A stretch of DNA of 56,658 bases from Chloroflexi bacterium OLB14. GTDB lineage: Bacteria; Chloroflexota; Anaerolineae; Anaerolineales; Villigracilaceae. Made by a program: the position numbers and the translations under genes. The DNA lies in assembly GCA_001567105.1 (NCBI GenBank), contig LMZR01000030.1:1-56658 (forward strand), read 5' to 3'. Under the pieces are notes generated by a model that searched no databases, was not told the origin of the DNA, and worked only from the letters and a program-made list of their open reading frames with translations. Of the stretch, positions 1-8,922 are shown one piece after another. How positions within the stretch are numbered: position 1 is the stretch's first letter; every line of letters begins with the position of its first letter.

Positions 1-2177
1 AGAATCTCCAAAGGTGGGAGCACGGTTGGGAGGAGTGTAACTGGCAGAGTGTATGACTCTCAGCAAGAAGACAGCCATCTCAGCCCGAGTGACTGGAGCA
101 TTGGGGCAGTAGTTACCATCCCCACAACCACCAGTGATGCCAATCAAGCCTTTAGGGCTTCAATCCAATCCTCAGCCCAATGCCCAGCAGTATCGCCGAA
201 GGTAGCAGGTACATTAGGAGGTGTGAATGAGTTACCATGCAAGCCTCTCTCTAAGAAGACAGCCATTTCAGCCCGAGTGACAGGCAAGGTAGGGCAGTAA
301 TTAAGCGGACTGGTAGTACAGCCACCTGTTAGACCTGCATCATACAAGCGTTCAATCCAGTTATAAGCCCAGTAGGTTTGAGGTACATCGGCAAAGGTGG
401 CTGGTGTACTGGTGTCGGTCGATGTTGGTGTAAGTGTTTTGGTTGGAGAAGGAGTATGTGTTGATGTTGGTGTAAGTGTTTCGGTTGGTGAAGGAGTATA
501 TGTTGATGTTGGTGTCAAGGTAGGTGTGTTTGTTATAGTAGAGGTTATGGTAGGTAAATAAGGAATATATAGATCTGCTTCAAATGCGCCCAAGTCACAA
601 ATTCCATCTTGTGGGCGTGCTATGCCACGTTGATCAGTAGATTCGCAAGTGACATTATTCCCTACTCCAATTGCTGGAGAGTTTCCATATAAAAACATTG
701 TTTGAGTCAAGCCACCATTACTTGAAAGCGTACCAAGTAAAGGGTCGCTGGTTAATAATGGTGTTCCACATCCAGAATTTGTTTCGATTAAGTTGTTTTG
801 ATTTGTCGTTACTGTTGCTCCATTTTGAAGTCTACAATCAAAATTCCCATTATTTGCAAGAATTGAGTTTGTGATAGTTAATGTGTTATTGAAAACTTCT
901 AATCCATACCCTGAGTTTCCTGCAATTGTAGTATTGGATATAACTGTATCCCCTTGAATGCCAACTGCAGTGTGGTTATTTCCAGTAACTGTACTATTTT
1001 TTATTGTAACTGGTGAAAATAAACTTGCGATTCCACTAGGCTCTGATGATTGAGTCGCAGTGTTGTTTGCAATTGTGCTATTTGTAATTGTTAGAAGACT
1101 ACCTGATATATTTACAATGCCACCACCTGCAGGGGCTGTATTTCCTGAAATCGTAGTTTTATCTATGGTCATACTTGTTCCAGAATCAAATTCAATACCA
1201 CCACCGCCTGCTGTTGCTTGGTTATTTGAAATAATAGATTCTGAAATTGTGGTAACTGTTACAAAACCTGACAAATGTTTACCAGCAATGATTGCGCCTC
1301 CATAATTTGCTGTGTTATTTGTAAATGTGCTTTGATAAATATTTACTGTTCCTTCAAAATTGTTTAATGCCCCACCACCATATTCAGTTGCTGAATTTCC
1401 AGTAAAGGTACAACCAGAAATAGTTGCAGTACCTCCAAAAGAATTAATAAACCCACCACCACCACCTGTGGCGCTATTATTTGTAAATTGAGAGTCATAT
1501 ATAGAAATGCTACCTACATTTGCCACAGCCCCGCCACCACCACCTAGATTATTTACCTCATATCCTGAATTATTTGAAAAAGTGGAATTTCTTACTTCTG
1601 CCTGTGCATTTAAGTCGTTAAGAATTGCTCCGCCTTCTACAGCTGTATTGTTTGTAAAACTAGAATTTTCCACATACAACTCACCAGAATTGCGGATTGC
1701 TCCACCTTGACCACCTGAGTTGAAATGAAATTCGCTATCATAAACACTTAAATCACCGAGATTCGCAATTGCGCCTGCATTCGTACTATTTGGGGTATAT
1801 CCTTTTGTAAACTTTAAGCTCTTAATTGCTACAGTTTGGTTAGCTAAGATATTAAGAATGAGAATATCGCCGTCTCCATCATTATCTGAGTCGCCGCTTA
1901 GTGTAATTTTTTCTGTTAAGGTAGATGCATCAATGGTAATGTTTTTATCTATAGTTAAAGTTGATTGAAGGCGAATGATTTGTCCTGAAAGTGAAGCGTC
2001 AAAAGTGATAGTGTCTCCACTTGAAGCATCTGCTAATGTTTGTCTAAGAGAACCTGTTCCACTATCATTTGTATTGGTCACAACCAATGTGGCGGCATGA
2101 ACAGAATAAGATGGAACAACCCAAATAATTGAAAAGATGAAAATTGTAATGAGTAAAAAGGTCAATTGTTTTTTCAT
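1..2177 (-). CDS. SLH-domain surface protein with parallel beta-helix (frame break, runs off the window)
   Basis: Secreted, wall-anchored surface protein of unknown ligand. The start is the ATG at 2177, preceded by GGAGAA. A hydrophobic signal peptide (MKKQLTFLLITIF...) ends near VHAA. The next 480 residues or so are Asn/Thr/Gly-rich repeats of the type NNTA..GGAI or SGNSATEYGGGA, typical of right-handed beta-helix (polymorphic outer-membrane protein or choice-of-anchor Q) proteins. A Thr/Pro linker built from 14-residue repeats follows, then S-layer homology domains (YWAYNWIERLYDAG, VTRAEMAVFL). The frame stops at 144-146, but another frame continues the second SLH domain (ITGGCGDGNYCP, then VTRAEMAVFLLRV) to the window edge. 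The break near 144-155 therefore needs a one-base insertion or a two-base deletion. SLH domains bind wall polymers in monoderm bacteria. Confidence is high for architecture, low for function. Confidence 0.85.
421..516 (-). repeat. 42-bp tandem repeat encoding a Thr/Pro linker
   Basis: Two full 42-bp copies (421-462 and 463-504) and a partial third lie in frame in the SLH protein. Each encodes 14 residues of the type TPTSTHTPSPTKTL. The unit keeps frame, so copy-number change would only lengthen or shorten the spacer between the beta-helix and the SLH anchor. Confidence 0.85.
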
Positions 2178-2287
2178 AAATATTCTCCAAAACAAAGTGG
2201 GTTTGTCTTGATGATTTTCAATCAGCAAAGTTATTCTGTCAAGCCTCTCCCTCCCCTCTGAATAAACTAGAAAAATATCATAAAAAT

Positions 2288-2316
2288 TTGACAATTCCCG
2301 CCGACCCTGCTATACT
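2288..2316 (+). promoter_or_regulatory. sigma-70 type promoter of the suf operon
   Basis: TTGACA (2288-2293) and TATACT (2311-2316) are separated by exactly 17 bp. The predicted start is near 2323, giving a leader of about 75 nt before sufC. I see no obvious IscR- or Fur-type operator overlapping it, though I cannot exclude a lineage-specific one. Confidence 0.8.
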
Positions 2317-2397
2317 ACCGCCGATTTTATGATTAAAAACGCCAGTATTGGGCTTATTTATGGCACAAAATGGTAAATTCAGAGGAGTTTTATACGC

Positions 2398-3168
2398 ATG
2401 TCGCAATTAGAAATAAAAGATCTTCACGTAAGTATTGAAGACAAAGAAATTTTGAAGGGCTTATCGCTCACAATCAAACAGGGTGAAATTCATGCAATTA
2501 TGGGACCAAACGGCACAGGCAAATCCACATTAGCATATACGCTTATGGGGCATCCCAATTACACAGTCACTGCTGGCGAAATATTGTTCAATGGCGAAAA
2601 TGTTTTAGAAATGGAACCAGATGAACGTTCTCGCGCGGGAATCTTTTTAGCATTCCAATATCCAGTGGCTATTCCTGGCGTAACCGTTGCAAACTTTTTA
2701 CGTTCAGCAATCAATTCCCGCCGCCGTGCAGAAAATCCAGATGATAAAGGTATTTCCATTCCTGAATTTCGTAAGTTGTTAAAGGAAAAGATGGATATGC
2801 TCAAGATGGATCATAACTTTGCTGGGCGTTATCTAAACGATGGATTTTCAGGTGGCGAAAAGAAACGGGCCGAAATTTTACAAATGGCAACCCTCAAACC
2901 TGAAATTGCTATTTTAGATGAAACCGATTCAGGTTTAGATATTGATGCCCTTCGCATTGTTTCTGAGGGAGTCAACGCTCTTGCTGGAGGGGAACTTGGT
3001 GTGTTGGTCATTACACATTATCAACGCCTTTTGAATTACATCAAGCCTCATTTCGTGCATGTGATGATGGGTGGCCGTATCGTTGAATCAGGTGGACCTG
3101 AACTTGCGCTTCACCTTGAAGAGCAAGGTTATGACTGGTTGCGCGAAAAAGCGGAAGAAAATGTTTAA
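2398..3168 (+). CDS. sufC: SufC, Fe-S cluster assembly ATPase
   Basis: Cytoplasmic ABC-type ATPase that drives the SufBC2D scaffold complex. Visible motifs are Walker [10 protein letters not shown] (about residues 37-45), signature [11 protein letters not shown], and Walker B with switch [11 protein letters not shown]. SufC proteins have the DExDSGLD form rather than the usual transporter sequence, and no membrane domain is present. The length of 256 aa is normal. The start has an AGAGGAG ribosome site, and this is the first gene after the promoter at 2288-2316. sufB follows after an 83-bp spacer holding a dispersed repeat. Transcription as one unit with sufBDSU is inferred from spacing and orientation. 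Confidence 0.97.
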   Translation: MSQLEIKDLHVSIEDKEILKGLSLTIKQGEIHAIMGPNGTGKSTLAYTLMGHPNYTVTAGEILFNGENVLEMEPDERSRAGIFLAFQYPVAIPGVTVANFLRSAINSRRRAENPDDKGISIPEFRKLLKEKMDMLKMDHNFAGRYLNDGFSGGEKKRAEILQMATLKPEIAILDETDSGLDIDALRIVSEGVNALAGGELGVLVITHYQRLLNYIKPHFVHVMMGGRIVESGGPELALHLEEQGYDWLREKAEENV

Positions 3169-3245
3169 ACACAAAAGACACGAAGGACACAAAGTTTTTA
3201 AGGCTTCAAACCTTAGTGGCTTTTGTGCTTTCGTAGTTAAGAGGT
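3169..3245. repeat. dispersed imperfect inverted repeat (ACACGAAGGACAC family), copy 1
   Basis: The spacer between sufC and sufB carries CACGAAGGACACAAAG, later answered by an imperfect complement (CTTAGTGGCTTTTGTGCTTTCGT). A second copy lies in the sod leader at 20260-20344. The transcript can fold into a long imperfect hairpin between two SUF cistrons. Confidence 0.7.
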
Positions 3246-3251
3246 TTTAAT

Positions 3252-4661
3252 ATGTCAGATGATGCAAAAATTTTAGAAGATATCGGCGAGTACAAATACG
3301 GCTTTCACGACCGTGATGATAATTACACCTTCAAATCTCAAAAAGGTTTGAGCCGTGAAGTAGTGGAACAAATTTCACGCATGAAAGGTGAACCACAATG
3401 GATGCTTGAGTTTCGACTCAAAGCCTTAGAGCATTTCCTTGCACGCCCCATGCCAAATTGGGGACCTACCCTCGCAGAGTTAGACCTTGATAATATTTAT
3501 TATTACGTCAAGCCGACTGAGAAAATGGAAAAATCATGGGACGATGTTCCTGATGATATTAAAAGAACATTTGATAAATTGGGCGTACCCGAAGCCGAAC
3601 AAAAATTTTTAGCAGGCTTAGGCGCGCAATATGAATCGGAAATGGTGTATCACTCCATTCAAGAACATCTTGAAAAACAAGGCGTGATTTTTCTTTCAAT
3701 TGAAGATGGTTTACGCCAACATCCTGATTTATTCAAAGAATATTTCGGCACAGTCATTCCAATTGAAGATAATAAATTTGCGGCATTGAACTCAGCAGTT
3801 TGGTCAGGTGGTTCATTTGTGTATGTGCCCAAAGGCGTAAAAGTTGATTTACCTTTACAAGCCTATTTCCGTTTGAACACTGCTAACGTTGGTCAATTTG
3901 AGCGCACGTTGATTATCGTTGATGAAGGTGCATCCGTGCATTATGTAGAAGGTTGTACAGCACCTCAATACACAACTGATTCGTTTCATTCTGGCGTCAT
4001 TGAAATCATCGTCAAAAAAGGCGCGCGTTCACGTTATTCAACCATTCAAAACTGGTCAACCAATGTATACAACTTAGTGACTCAACGTGCTAAAGTATAT
4101 GAAAACGGCACACACGAATGGGTGGATGCAAATCTCGGCAGTAAAGTGACTATGAAATATCCATCTTGTTATTTGATGGAATCTGGCGCACATGGCGAAA
4201 TGCTTTCAATGGCATTCGCAGGCACTGGTCAAATACAAGATGCAGGTTCAAAGATGGTGCATTTTGCTCCAAACACAACTAGCAAAATTACATCGAAATC
4301 TATTTCAAAAAATGGCGGACGCGCTTCGTATCGTGGCTTGTTAAAAGTTTATAAAGGTGCTAAAGGTGTTAAGTCAAATGTTGTTTGCGATGCACTTTTG
4401 CTTGATCCAAAATCTCGCTCCGATACATATCCCTACATTGAAATTGATGAAGATGATGTCACCATTGGTCACGAAGCATCAGTTTCAAAAGTTGGTGAAG
4501 AACAATTATTTTATTTAATGTCTCGCGGGCTCAGTGAAGAAGAAGCCACCACAATGGTTGTTTCAGGTTTCATTGAACCACTCGTCAAAGAATTACCAAT
4601 GGAATACGCAGTCGAAATGAATCGTTTGATTGCATTGCAAATGGAAGGAAGTATTGGGTAA
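3252..4661 (+). CDS. sufB: SufB, Fe-S cluster scaffold
   Basis: Core scaffold of the SufBC2D complex, on which new Fe-S clusters are built. The 469 aa match the usual SufB length. The C-terminal part has the beta-helix core with [11 protein letters not shown], then [20 protein letters not shown], and the family tail [13 protein letters not shown]...VVSGFIEPL. The VCDALLL cysteine and the GHEAS histidine fall where family members carry cluster-assembly residues. An AAGAGG ribosome site precedes the ATG. The stop overlaps the sufD start in TAATG, which suggests translational coupling and stoichiometric synthesis. Confidence 0.97.
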   Translation: MSDDAKILEDIGEYKYGFHDRDDNYTFKSQKGLSREVVEQISRMKGEPQWMLEFRLKALEHFLARPMPNWGPTLAELDLDNIYYYVKPTEKMEKSWDDVPDDIKRTFDKLGVPEAEQKFLAGLGAQYESEMVYHSIQEHLEKQGVIFLSIEDGLRQHPDLFKEYFGTVIPIEDNKFAALNSAVWSGGSFVYVPKGVKVDLPLQAYFRLNTANVGQFERTLIIVDEGASVHYVEGCTAPQYTTDSFHSGVIEIIVKKGARSRYSTIQNWSTNVYNLVTQRAKVYENGTHEWVDANLGSKVTMKYPSCYLMESGAHGEMLSMAFAGTGQIQDAGSKMVHFAPNTTSKITSKSISKNGGRASYRGLLKVYKGAKGVKSNVVCDALLLDPKSRSDTYPYIEIDEDDVTIGHEASVSKVGEEQLFYLMSRGLSEEEATTMVVSGFIEPLVKELPMEYAVEMNRLIALQMEGSIG

Positions 4662-5998
4662 TGCAAGAAAAACCAAAAATCACTGTATCAAAAACTAGAC
4701 GTGAATCTGCTGCAAAAGATTTTACTTTCACGCAAGCGGATATCTCCTCTGCAAACGGACTCGCTTCTTACCGCGCCTCAGCATGGGACTCTTTCAAGAA
4801 GCTTCCACTTCCCGTCAACACAGACGAAGCTTGGCGTCGTACTGATTTAAGATTATTACCCGCCTCGGATTTCAAACTCCCAAAAGATGGCGCGTTTGAA
4901 GATTTACCTGTTGTGCCAGAAGAATTGCTGAAGCCACTCACTGGCGAACAACACGGCGGACAAATCACTTTGTTGCCAGGTGGTTCACAAATTCAATTAG
5001 ATGAATCACTGACCAAAAAAGGCGTTATCTTCACAGATTTTCGCACGGCTGAAAAAAATCATTCCGATTTGCTGAAAAAGTTAATCGGTCAAATCATCAA
5101 AGCGGATGATGGAAAATTTGCTGCGCTCACTTCTGCTTTAGCACAAAATGGCGTTTTGTTATATGTGCCAAAGAATGTGCAAGTAGAACAACCACTTCAT
5201 TCAGTTTTGTGGGGACCAGGTGCAAACCTCGCTCACTTCTCACATTTGATTGTGTTTGTGGAAGCAGGTGCATCTGTCACTTATGTTCACGAAGCCGCAT
5301 CTCCTGAAGAATCTACTCCAGCCATGCACGCAGGCATTGTTGAAATTCATGTCGGTGAAAATGCAAATTTACGCTTTGTAGAATTGCAATCATGGGGCAG
5401 GCACGTTTGGAATTTTAGCCATGAACGCGCACGTGTTGAACGTGGCGGCAATTTAGATTGGATTTTCGGTGCAGTTGGTTCTAAACTTACCAAAAACTTT
5501 TCAGATTTAGATTTAGCAGGTGAAGGCGCACAAGGACGAATGTCAGGCTTTTATTTTACAGATGGCACTCAACATCTTGACCATGACACACAACAAAATC
5601 ACTTCGCACCACATTGTACGAGTGATTTGTTATTCAAAGGCGCATTAAAAGGAAAGAGTCGCTCTGTATGGCAAGGTATGATTTACGTCGCCCCTGGCGC
5701 ACAAAAAACAGATGGCTATCAAGCCAATCGAAATCTCGTCTTAGATGACCAAGCCAGAGCCGATTCAATTCCAGGCTTGGAAATTTTGGCAGATGATGTC
5801 CGCTGTACACATGGTGCCACAGTTGGCAAGTTGGAACAAGAACCACTTTTCTATTTGAAATCTCGTGGTATTCCGCAAAAAGAAGCAGAACAATTAGTCG
5901 TTGAAGGTTTCTTTGACCCCATCATGCAACGCATTCCGTTTGAAGGTGTGCGCGAAAGATTCCAACAAGCGATACAAAACAAATTATCAGCCAAGTAA
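4661..5998 (+). CDS. sufD: SufD, Fe-S cluster assembly scaffold partner
   Basis: Paralogue of SufB that completes the SufBC2D complex. The 445 aa have a variable N-terminal helical half (about residues 1-150). The C-terminal beta-helix ends in FYLKSRGIPQKEAEQLVVEGFFDP, here quoted in part because it mirrors the SufB tail. LEILADDVRCTHGATVGKLE carries the Cys and His expected in SufD. The start shares one base with the sufB stop. A 72-bp spacer with a dispersed element separates it from the next gene. Confidence 0.96.
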   Translation: MQEKPKITVSKTRRESAAKDFTFTQADISSANGLASYRASAWDSFKKLPLPVNTDEAWRRTDLRLLPASDFKLPKDGAFEDLPVVPEELLKPLTGEQHGGQITLLPGGSQIQLDESLTKKGVIFTDFRTAEKNHSDLLKKLIGQIIKADDGKFAALTSALAQNGVLLYVPKNVQVEQPLHSVLWGPGANLAHFSHLIVFVEAGASVTYVHEAASPEESTPAMHAGIVEIHVGENANLRFVELQSWGRHVWNFSHERARVERGGNLDWIFGAVGSKLTKNFSDLDLAGEGAQGRMSGFYFTDGTQHLDHDTQQNHFAPHCTSDLLFKGALKGKSRSVWQGMIYVAPGAQKTDGYQANRNLVLDDQARADSIPGLEILADDVRCTHGATVGKLEQEPLFYLKSRGIPQKEAEQLVVEGFFDPIMQRIPFEGVRERFQQAIQNKLSAK

Positions 5999-6007
5999 AA
6001 GGTTGAT

Positions 6008-6046
6008 GGTGCAGAATCAATTTTCGGTTGAGTAAGAGGCGCGAGT
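6008..6046 (+). repeat. dispersed ~40-bp element, intergenic copy A
   Basis: Begins GGTGCAGAATCAA and ends GAGGCGCGAGT. The same ends occur at 26168-26208 inside dinG. The first end also occurs at 43752-43788 at the 3' end of a histidine kinase gene. This copy lies between sufD and the next gene and is non-coding. Confidence 0.7.
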
Positions 6047-6070
6047 CACTTACCAAGTAAGGATAAGTAA

Positions 6071-6589
6071 ATGGCAATCAAAAAATCAAAAGAAAAATTG
6101 AAGCCAGTATTAGAATCTAAGAAGGTTAAGGCGGCATCTGTTAAGAAGAAACGTGCGGCGAAGCCTTTAGAGAAATTGCCAACACAAACAATAGAGGAGG
6201 TTACGCGCCAGATTAATGCGACGCCTGTCTCTGCTGTGTCGGTTGCGAAGCGAACTGTGCGCTCTGCTGTTTCTTCTGCTCGTGCAATGACTCAGTTTAA
6301 TTTTATGAAAGCGCCTGCAACTGAACATGCCTTTGCAGTGGGTGATAATGTGGAGGTTTTTTGTGACCACGAGAAGAACCGCGAGCGTATTCGCGGTTGG
6401 ATTAAGGGTATTGTGGTGCAGGTGGATAATAAATTGGTGGCAGTGCAGTTTCGTTCAAATGTGTTTTTAACTGATGGCTGGATGGTGCCAGATAAAATTC
6501 TTTGGTATTCTTTAAGTTCAGAACATATTCGACCGATGCTTAGTAAAAAGGCTACTGTAAAAAAAGATTTTGTAATTCCAGATTATTAG
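6071..6589 (+). CDS. Hypothetical basic protein with SH3/KOW-like C-terminal domain, embedded in the suf operon
   Basis: Not recognised as a named family. Residues 1-70 are rich in Lys/Ala/Val (KKSKEKLKP, VKKKRAAKP) and probably disordered and nucleic-acid or membrane-surface binding. Residues 86-158 look like a small beta-barrel: AFAVGDNVEVFCD, then RIRGWIKGIVVQVDNK and AVQFRSNVFLTDGW. This resembles KOW/SH3-type domains that contact RNA or protein. It lies on the same strand between sufD and sufS, 72 bp after sufD and ahead of a strong hairpin. This suggests co-expression with the SUF genes, but any role in Fe-S assembly is a guess. Plausible start at ATG 6071 after AAGGATAAG. Confidence 0.75.
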   Translation: MAIKKSKEKLKPVLESKKVKAASVKKKRAAKPLEKLPTQTIEEVTRQINATPVSAVSVAKRTVRSAVSSARAMTQFNFMKAPATEHAFAVGDNVEVFCDHEKNRERIRGWIKGIVVQVDNKLVAVQFRSNVFLTDGWMVPDKILWYSLSSEHIRPMLSKKATVKKDFVIPDY

Positions 6590-6592
6590 AGA

Positions 6593-6628
6593 GAAACAGG
6601 TATGCATACAAATATGCGTACCTGTTTC
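6593..6628. repeat. palindrome (16-bp arms) between the KOW-like gene and sufS
   Basis: GAAACAGGTATGCATA and TATGCGTACCTGTTTC pair with one mismatch around a CAAA loop. It could attenuate transcription into sufS, but only a short T stretch follows. It may equally be one of the many palindromic repeats in this genome. Confidence 0.7.
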
Positions 6629-6659
6629 TTTGTACGTCTTACTCTTGCGTAATTTTCCT

Positions 6660-7880
6660 ATGAATATCAGTGTAATCAGAAAAGATTTTCCAATTCTTGA
6701 ACGCAAAGCAAACAATGGTAAAGACATTGTTTATTTAGATTCAACTGCTACATCGCAAAAGCCGCAACAAGTGATTGAAGCGATGAATATATATTATCAA
6801 CAGTCAAATGCGAATATTCATCGCGGTGTGCATACACTTGCAGAAGAGGCAACTGCTATGTATGAGGGTGCGCGTGAAAAAATTGCAAAGTTCATTAATG
6901 CAAAATCATCACGCGAAGTTATTTACACACGCAATACAACTGAATCAATCAATTTGGTTGCTTATTCGTGGGCGCGTACAAATTTGAAGGCAGGCGATTT
7001 AGTTGTTTTAACTGAAATGGAACATCACAGCAATTTAGTTCCATGGCACATGTTGCAAGCCGAAAAAAATATTGAAATAGATTTTATTAGCGTGACTGAT
7101 GACGGTTTACTGGATTTAGATTCTTACAAAACGCTTCTTGACCGTAGCCCCAAGTTGGTCTCGTTTACACACATGAGCAATGTCCTCGGCACGATTAATC
7201 CTGTGCGAGAGATGATTGAAATGGCTCATCAAGTTGGCGCAATTGTTTTGATAGACGGCGCGCAATCTGCTCCGCATTTAAAAGTGGATGTGCAAAAGTT
7301 AGACGCCGATTTTTATGCTTTCTCTGCTCATAAAATGTGTGGACCAACTGGCATTGGTATTTTGTATGGCAAATCTGCTTTGCTTGAATCTATGCCTCCG
7401 TTTTTAGGCGGTGGCGATATGATTAAAGAAGTAAAGCTCCGTTCTTTTCGCGCGAATACCTTACCTCATAAATTTGAAGCAGGTACACCTGCCATTGCCG
7501 AAGCAGTTGGTTTTGGTGCGGCTGTAGATTATTTATCTAGCATTGGCATGGATAATATCGCCAAGCATGAACATGAAATTACTGAATATGCTTTAGAACG
7601 CTTAGAAGAAATTCAAGGTGTAAAATTATTTGGTCCTTCAGTAGATAAAAAAGGCGGAGTTGCCGCATTTACATTAGATGGCATTCATCCACATGATGTA
7701 GCTCAAATTTTAGATCAAGATGGTATTGCAGTAAGAGCGGGGCATCATTGTGCGCAACCTTTGCATGAAAAATTTGGTATCCCTGCCACGAGCCGCGCTT
7801 CGTTTTACTTATATTCCACCAAAGAAGAGGTAGATTTGCTCGTGAAAGGTTTATATAAAGTAAAAGAGATGTTTAAGTAA
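6660..7880 (+). CDS. sufS: SufS-type cysteine desulfurase
   Basis: PLP enzyme that takes sulfur from L-cysteine for Fe-S assembly. The start is ATG 6660 (MNISVIRKDFPILE), giving 406 aa. A longer in-frame TTG start at 6630 falls within the upstream palindrome region and is unlikely. The PLP lysine is in FSAHKMCGPTG (K225). The persulfide cysteine is C364 in RAGHHCAQPL, the group II (SufS) form. EMEHHSNLVPW and ANTTES-like elements also match. It acts with SufU encoded immediately downstream, which in this system transfers the persulfide. Confidence 0.97.
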   Translation: MNISVIRKDFPILERKANNGKDIVYLDSTATSQKPQQVIEAMNIYYQQSNANIHRGVHTLAEEATAMYEGAREKIAKFINAKSSREVIYTRNTTESINLVAYSWARTNLKAGDLVVLTEMEHHSNLVPWHMLQAEKNIEIDFISVTDDGLLDLDSYKTLLDRSPKLVSFTHMSNVLGTINPVREMIEMAHQVGAIVLIDGAQSAPHLKVDVQKLDADFYAFSAHKMCGPTGIGILYGKSALLESMPPFLGGGDMIKEVKLRSFRANTLPHKFEAGTPAIAEAVGFGAAVDYLSSIGMDNIAKHEHEITEYALERLEEIQGVKLFGPSVDKKGGVAAFTLDGIHPHDVAQILDQDGIAVRAGHHCAQPLHEKFGIPATSRASFYLYSTKEEVDLLVKGLYKVKEMFK

Positions 7881-7962
7881 GTCTAATTAGCCTTACAGGT
7901 CTAACAAGTTCGATTCGTTAGACTTTTTAGACTAATAAGACCATTTAGACCATAGGACTATT
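7881..7962. repeat. AT-rich inverted repeat with GTCTAA words, sufS-sufU spacer
   Basis: The spacer is built from repeated words GTCTAA, GTTAGAC, TTAGACT, AAGACC and TTTAGACC, which can pair around GTTCGATTCG. It has no reading frame and no clear terminator tail. It looks like another palindromic dispersed repeat. Confidence 0.55.
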
Positions 7963-7964
7963 TT

Positions 7965-8360
7965 ATGAACGATTTATATCGTGAAGTTATTATTGAGCAT
8001 TATAAAAACCCATCCTATCGTGGAAAGCTAGACCCACATGATATTGCTTTTGCAGATAATAACCCTTTATGTGGTGATCATATTGAAATTAATTTACGCC
8101 TAGATGAAAATGGAAATGTAAAAGAAGCAGTGTTTGATGGACACGGCTGTGCTATCTCACAAGCCTCAGCAGATTTGTTGATGGAATTTATTATAGGCAA
8201 ACCTTTAGAGGAAGTAAAAAAACTAAATAAAAATTCTATTCTTGAAATGCTTGGCATAGACCTTGGACCTGTTCGCTTGAAGTGTGCATTGCTTTCGCTT
8301 AAAGTTTTAAAAGCAGGTGTTTACGGATTAGGCGAAGCAAGTGATGATTTGGTGGAATAA
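7965..8360 (+). CDS. sufU: SufU, zinc-dependent sulfurtransferase
   Basis: Partner of SufS. In Gram-positive-type SUF systems SufU accepts the persulfide on a zinc-bound cysteine rather than acting as an Fe-S scaffold. The 131 aa carry the four expected zinc ligands: C36 and D38 in PLCGD, C62 in GHGCAIS, and C107 in RLKCALL. It follows sufS on the same strand. The presence of SufU rather than SufE/SufA fits a monoderm-type SUF pathway. Confidence 0.96.
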   Translation: MNDLYREVIIEHYKNPSYRGKLDPHDIAFADNNPLCGDHIEINLRLDENGNVKEAVFDGHGCAISQASADLLMEFIIGKPLEEVKKLNKNSILEMLGIDLGPVRLKCALLSLKVLKAGVYGLGEASDDLVE

Positions 8361-8434
8361 AGGAGATAAGTAAATAGATAAAGCAGATAAATACATTAAA
8401 CTTGTTTACCTGCTTGCCTATTTCCTACTAATAA
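8361..8434. repeat. imperfect inverted repeat in the sufU-Rieske spacer
   Basis: The left arm AGTAAATAGATAAAGCAG is answered by CTGCTTGCCTATTTCC about 20 bases later. The loop is AT-rich. No reading frame is seen, and it probably belongs to the palindromic repeat class. Confidence 0.5.
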
Positions 8435-8436
8435 TT

Positions 8437-8784
8437 ATGTTTAACTACACAACCTATGATGAATCAAAAGCAGATTTTGTTGAAATTGCCCCTGCTTCTG
8501 AATTACCAAGCGGGGAGCGCTTATTTGTTGACCTTGGCGATAAACCTATAGTGATTCTTAATATTGCGGATAAGTTATTTGCAATTGGTGATGTATGCAC
8601 GCATGATGATGGCCCACTGGGTGATGGGATGATTGAAGGGTACAATATCGTCTGCCCAAGGCACGGAGCAGAGTTTGATATTCGCACAGGCAAGGTAATG
8701 CAAATGCCTGCGGTGGTAGATATCCCTGCTTATCCAGTTAGAATTGTAGACGGGATAATACAAATTGGCGTACCTAAGGAATAA
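8437..8784 (+). CDS. Rieske-type [2Fe-2S] ferredoxin
   Basis: Small soluble Rieske protein of 115 aa, of the kind annotated as non-heme oxygenase ferredoxin subunit. Cluster ligands are C54 and H56 in VCTHDDGP, and C73 and H76 in VCPRHGAEF. There is no signal or membrane segment, so it is cytoplasmic. It is the last gene before the terminator at 8794-8826. Such proteins are often the last gene of SUF operons in Gram-positive and Chloroflexota genomes, where they may donate electrons for cluster assembly. That role is an inference, and a dioxygenase partner is not present nearby. Confidence 0.92.
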   Translation: MFNYTTYDESKADFVEIAPASELPSGERLFVDLGDKPIVILNIADKLFAIGDVCTHDDGPLGDGMIEGYNIVCPRHGAEFDIRTGKVMQMPAVVDIPAYPVRIVDGIIQIGVPKE

Positions 8785-8793
8785 ATTTCTGAT

Positions 8794-8826
8794 AAAAAAG
8801 CACTCTAAAAATTAGAGTGCTTTTTT
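8794..8826 (+). terminator. intrinsic terminator closing the suf operon
   Basis: AAAAAAGCACTCTAA and TTAGAGTGCTTTTTT form a perfect stem around an AAA loop, followed by T-rich sequence. Confidence 0.9.
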
Positions 8827-8922
8827 ATTTCTGCCCTGTATCCATAAAGTCAATTCATAAATTCTGTGTTATAAACTCAATACTGTCGAGCAATAAACGA
8901 AAAAATTTGAGAGGATACACAA

